In this document: positions 4,908 through 5,004 of the stretch, piece by piece
Position numbering within the stretch: the stretch's first letter is position 1
Layout: each line of letters starts with the position of its first letter
Origin: an uncultured Geobacteraceae bacterium
GTDB lineage: Bacteria > Desulfobacterota > Desulfuromonadia > Geobacterales > Pseudopelobacteraceae
Assembly (NCBI GenBank): GCA_903879825.1
Contig: CAIRND010000090.1
Location: forward strand, 1 to 5,004
Length of the DNA stretch: 5,004 bases
Direction of reading: 5' to 3'
The notes under the pieces: model-generated
Seen by the model: only the letters and a program-made list of their open reading frames with translations
Databases searched by the model: none
What the model was told of the DNA's origin: nothing
Program-made: the position numbers and the translations under genes

Positions 4908-5004
4908 GGGGTGTATGACAAACAATTGTTAGGGGCATCCATGGCAAAAGGACAGACAGTCTCAATAAGCAGCCTTTTAATGACTGCCCCTATAATTTTC
5001 CTCT
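4904..5004 (-). CDS. Possible 3' end of an upstream gene (partial)
   Basis: A - strand frame is open from the right edge to a TGA at 4906-4904 that overlaps the ccsA ATG as ATGA. The visible end reads KIIGAVIKRLLIETVCPF and then MDAPNNCLSYTP. I recognise no family. About 33 open codons can occur by chance, and a second frame ends earlier at a TAA (4980-4978, peptide EENYRGSH), so which one is real cannot be settled within the window. Confidence 0.22.
   Translation of the reverse strand, partial: RKIIGAVIKRLLIETVCPFAMDAPNNCLSYTP
4930..4992. repeat. Nested inverted repeats upstream of ccsA
   Basis: Three dyads share nearly one centre: TAGGGGCA (4930-4937) with TGCCCCTA (4985-4992), AAAAGG (4946-4951) with CCTTTT (4973-4978), and the short AGAC-A-GTCT (4954-4962) inside. 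They could form an extended stem in the leader RNA of ccsA, or a terminator or attenuator of the gene before it. A TATAGG on the - strand at 4994-4989 could be a -10 box whose -35 box would lie outside the window. Confidence 0.5.

Noticed and set aside
4900..4970. - strand frame containing a CLSFCHGC string, suggesting a heme motif.
   Set aside because: The spacing is CxxxCH, it is bounded by stop codons on both sides, and it has no start; a chance match.

Overview
The window looks like a chromosomal segment of an anaerobic, cytochrome-rich bacterium. The combination of an eight-heme nitrite reductase, a system II (ResB/CcsA) cytochrome c assembly pair and mid-range base composition suggests the Geobacter/Desulfuromonas group. 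That placement is inference from gene content; no rRNA or other taxonomic marker is present.

Left part (1-1760): one complete + strand gene for a periplasmic octaheme nitrite reductase of the NrfA/TvNiR superfamily. It has eight heme-binding motifs, one of them CxxCK, and ends at a strong palindromic terminator.

Middle part (1775-3403): two small toxin-antitoxin modules in tandem, both on the - strand and both toxin first. The promoter-distal one is a HigB/HigA pair. The other is a TumE-like (DUF6516) toxin with a winged-helix antitoxin. The 376-base gap between them holds no confident gene. It contains a bidirectional-looking terminator, a perfect 22-bp palindrome, an AT-rich palindrome, a possible - strand promoter and a 34-codon ORF of doubtful status. 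Each toxin has a candidate promoter with the same geometry: a 17-base spacer, and 6 bases between the -10 box and the ATG. Neither toxin has a visible ribosome binding site.

Right part (3469-5004): two nearly abutting - strand membrane genes, ccsA then resB, encode a compact heme export and cytochrome c ligation pair. CcsA keeps its histidines and most of the tryptophan-rich heme motif, but Asp-Pro of the usual WDPKE is Thr-Ala. Upstream of ccsA lie a nested inverted repeat and possibly the tail of another reading frame.

Functionally, the outer genes belong together. The reductase needs eight covalent hemes, including one on a lysine-type motif, and the ccsA-resB pair is the type of machinery that attaches hemes outside the membrane. 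The toxin-antitoxin block sits between them and is probably a later insertion. I see no integrase, transposase, rRNA, tRNA or CRISPR array. The clearest unusual points are the Tyr-x-Cys active site of the reductase, the altered CcsA motif, and the matching, apparently leaderless toxin promoters.
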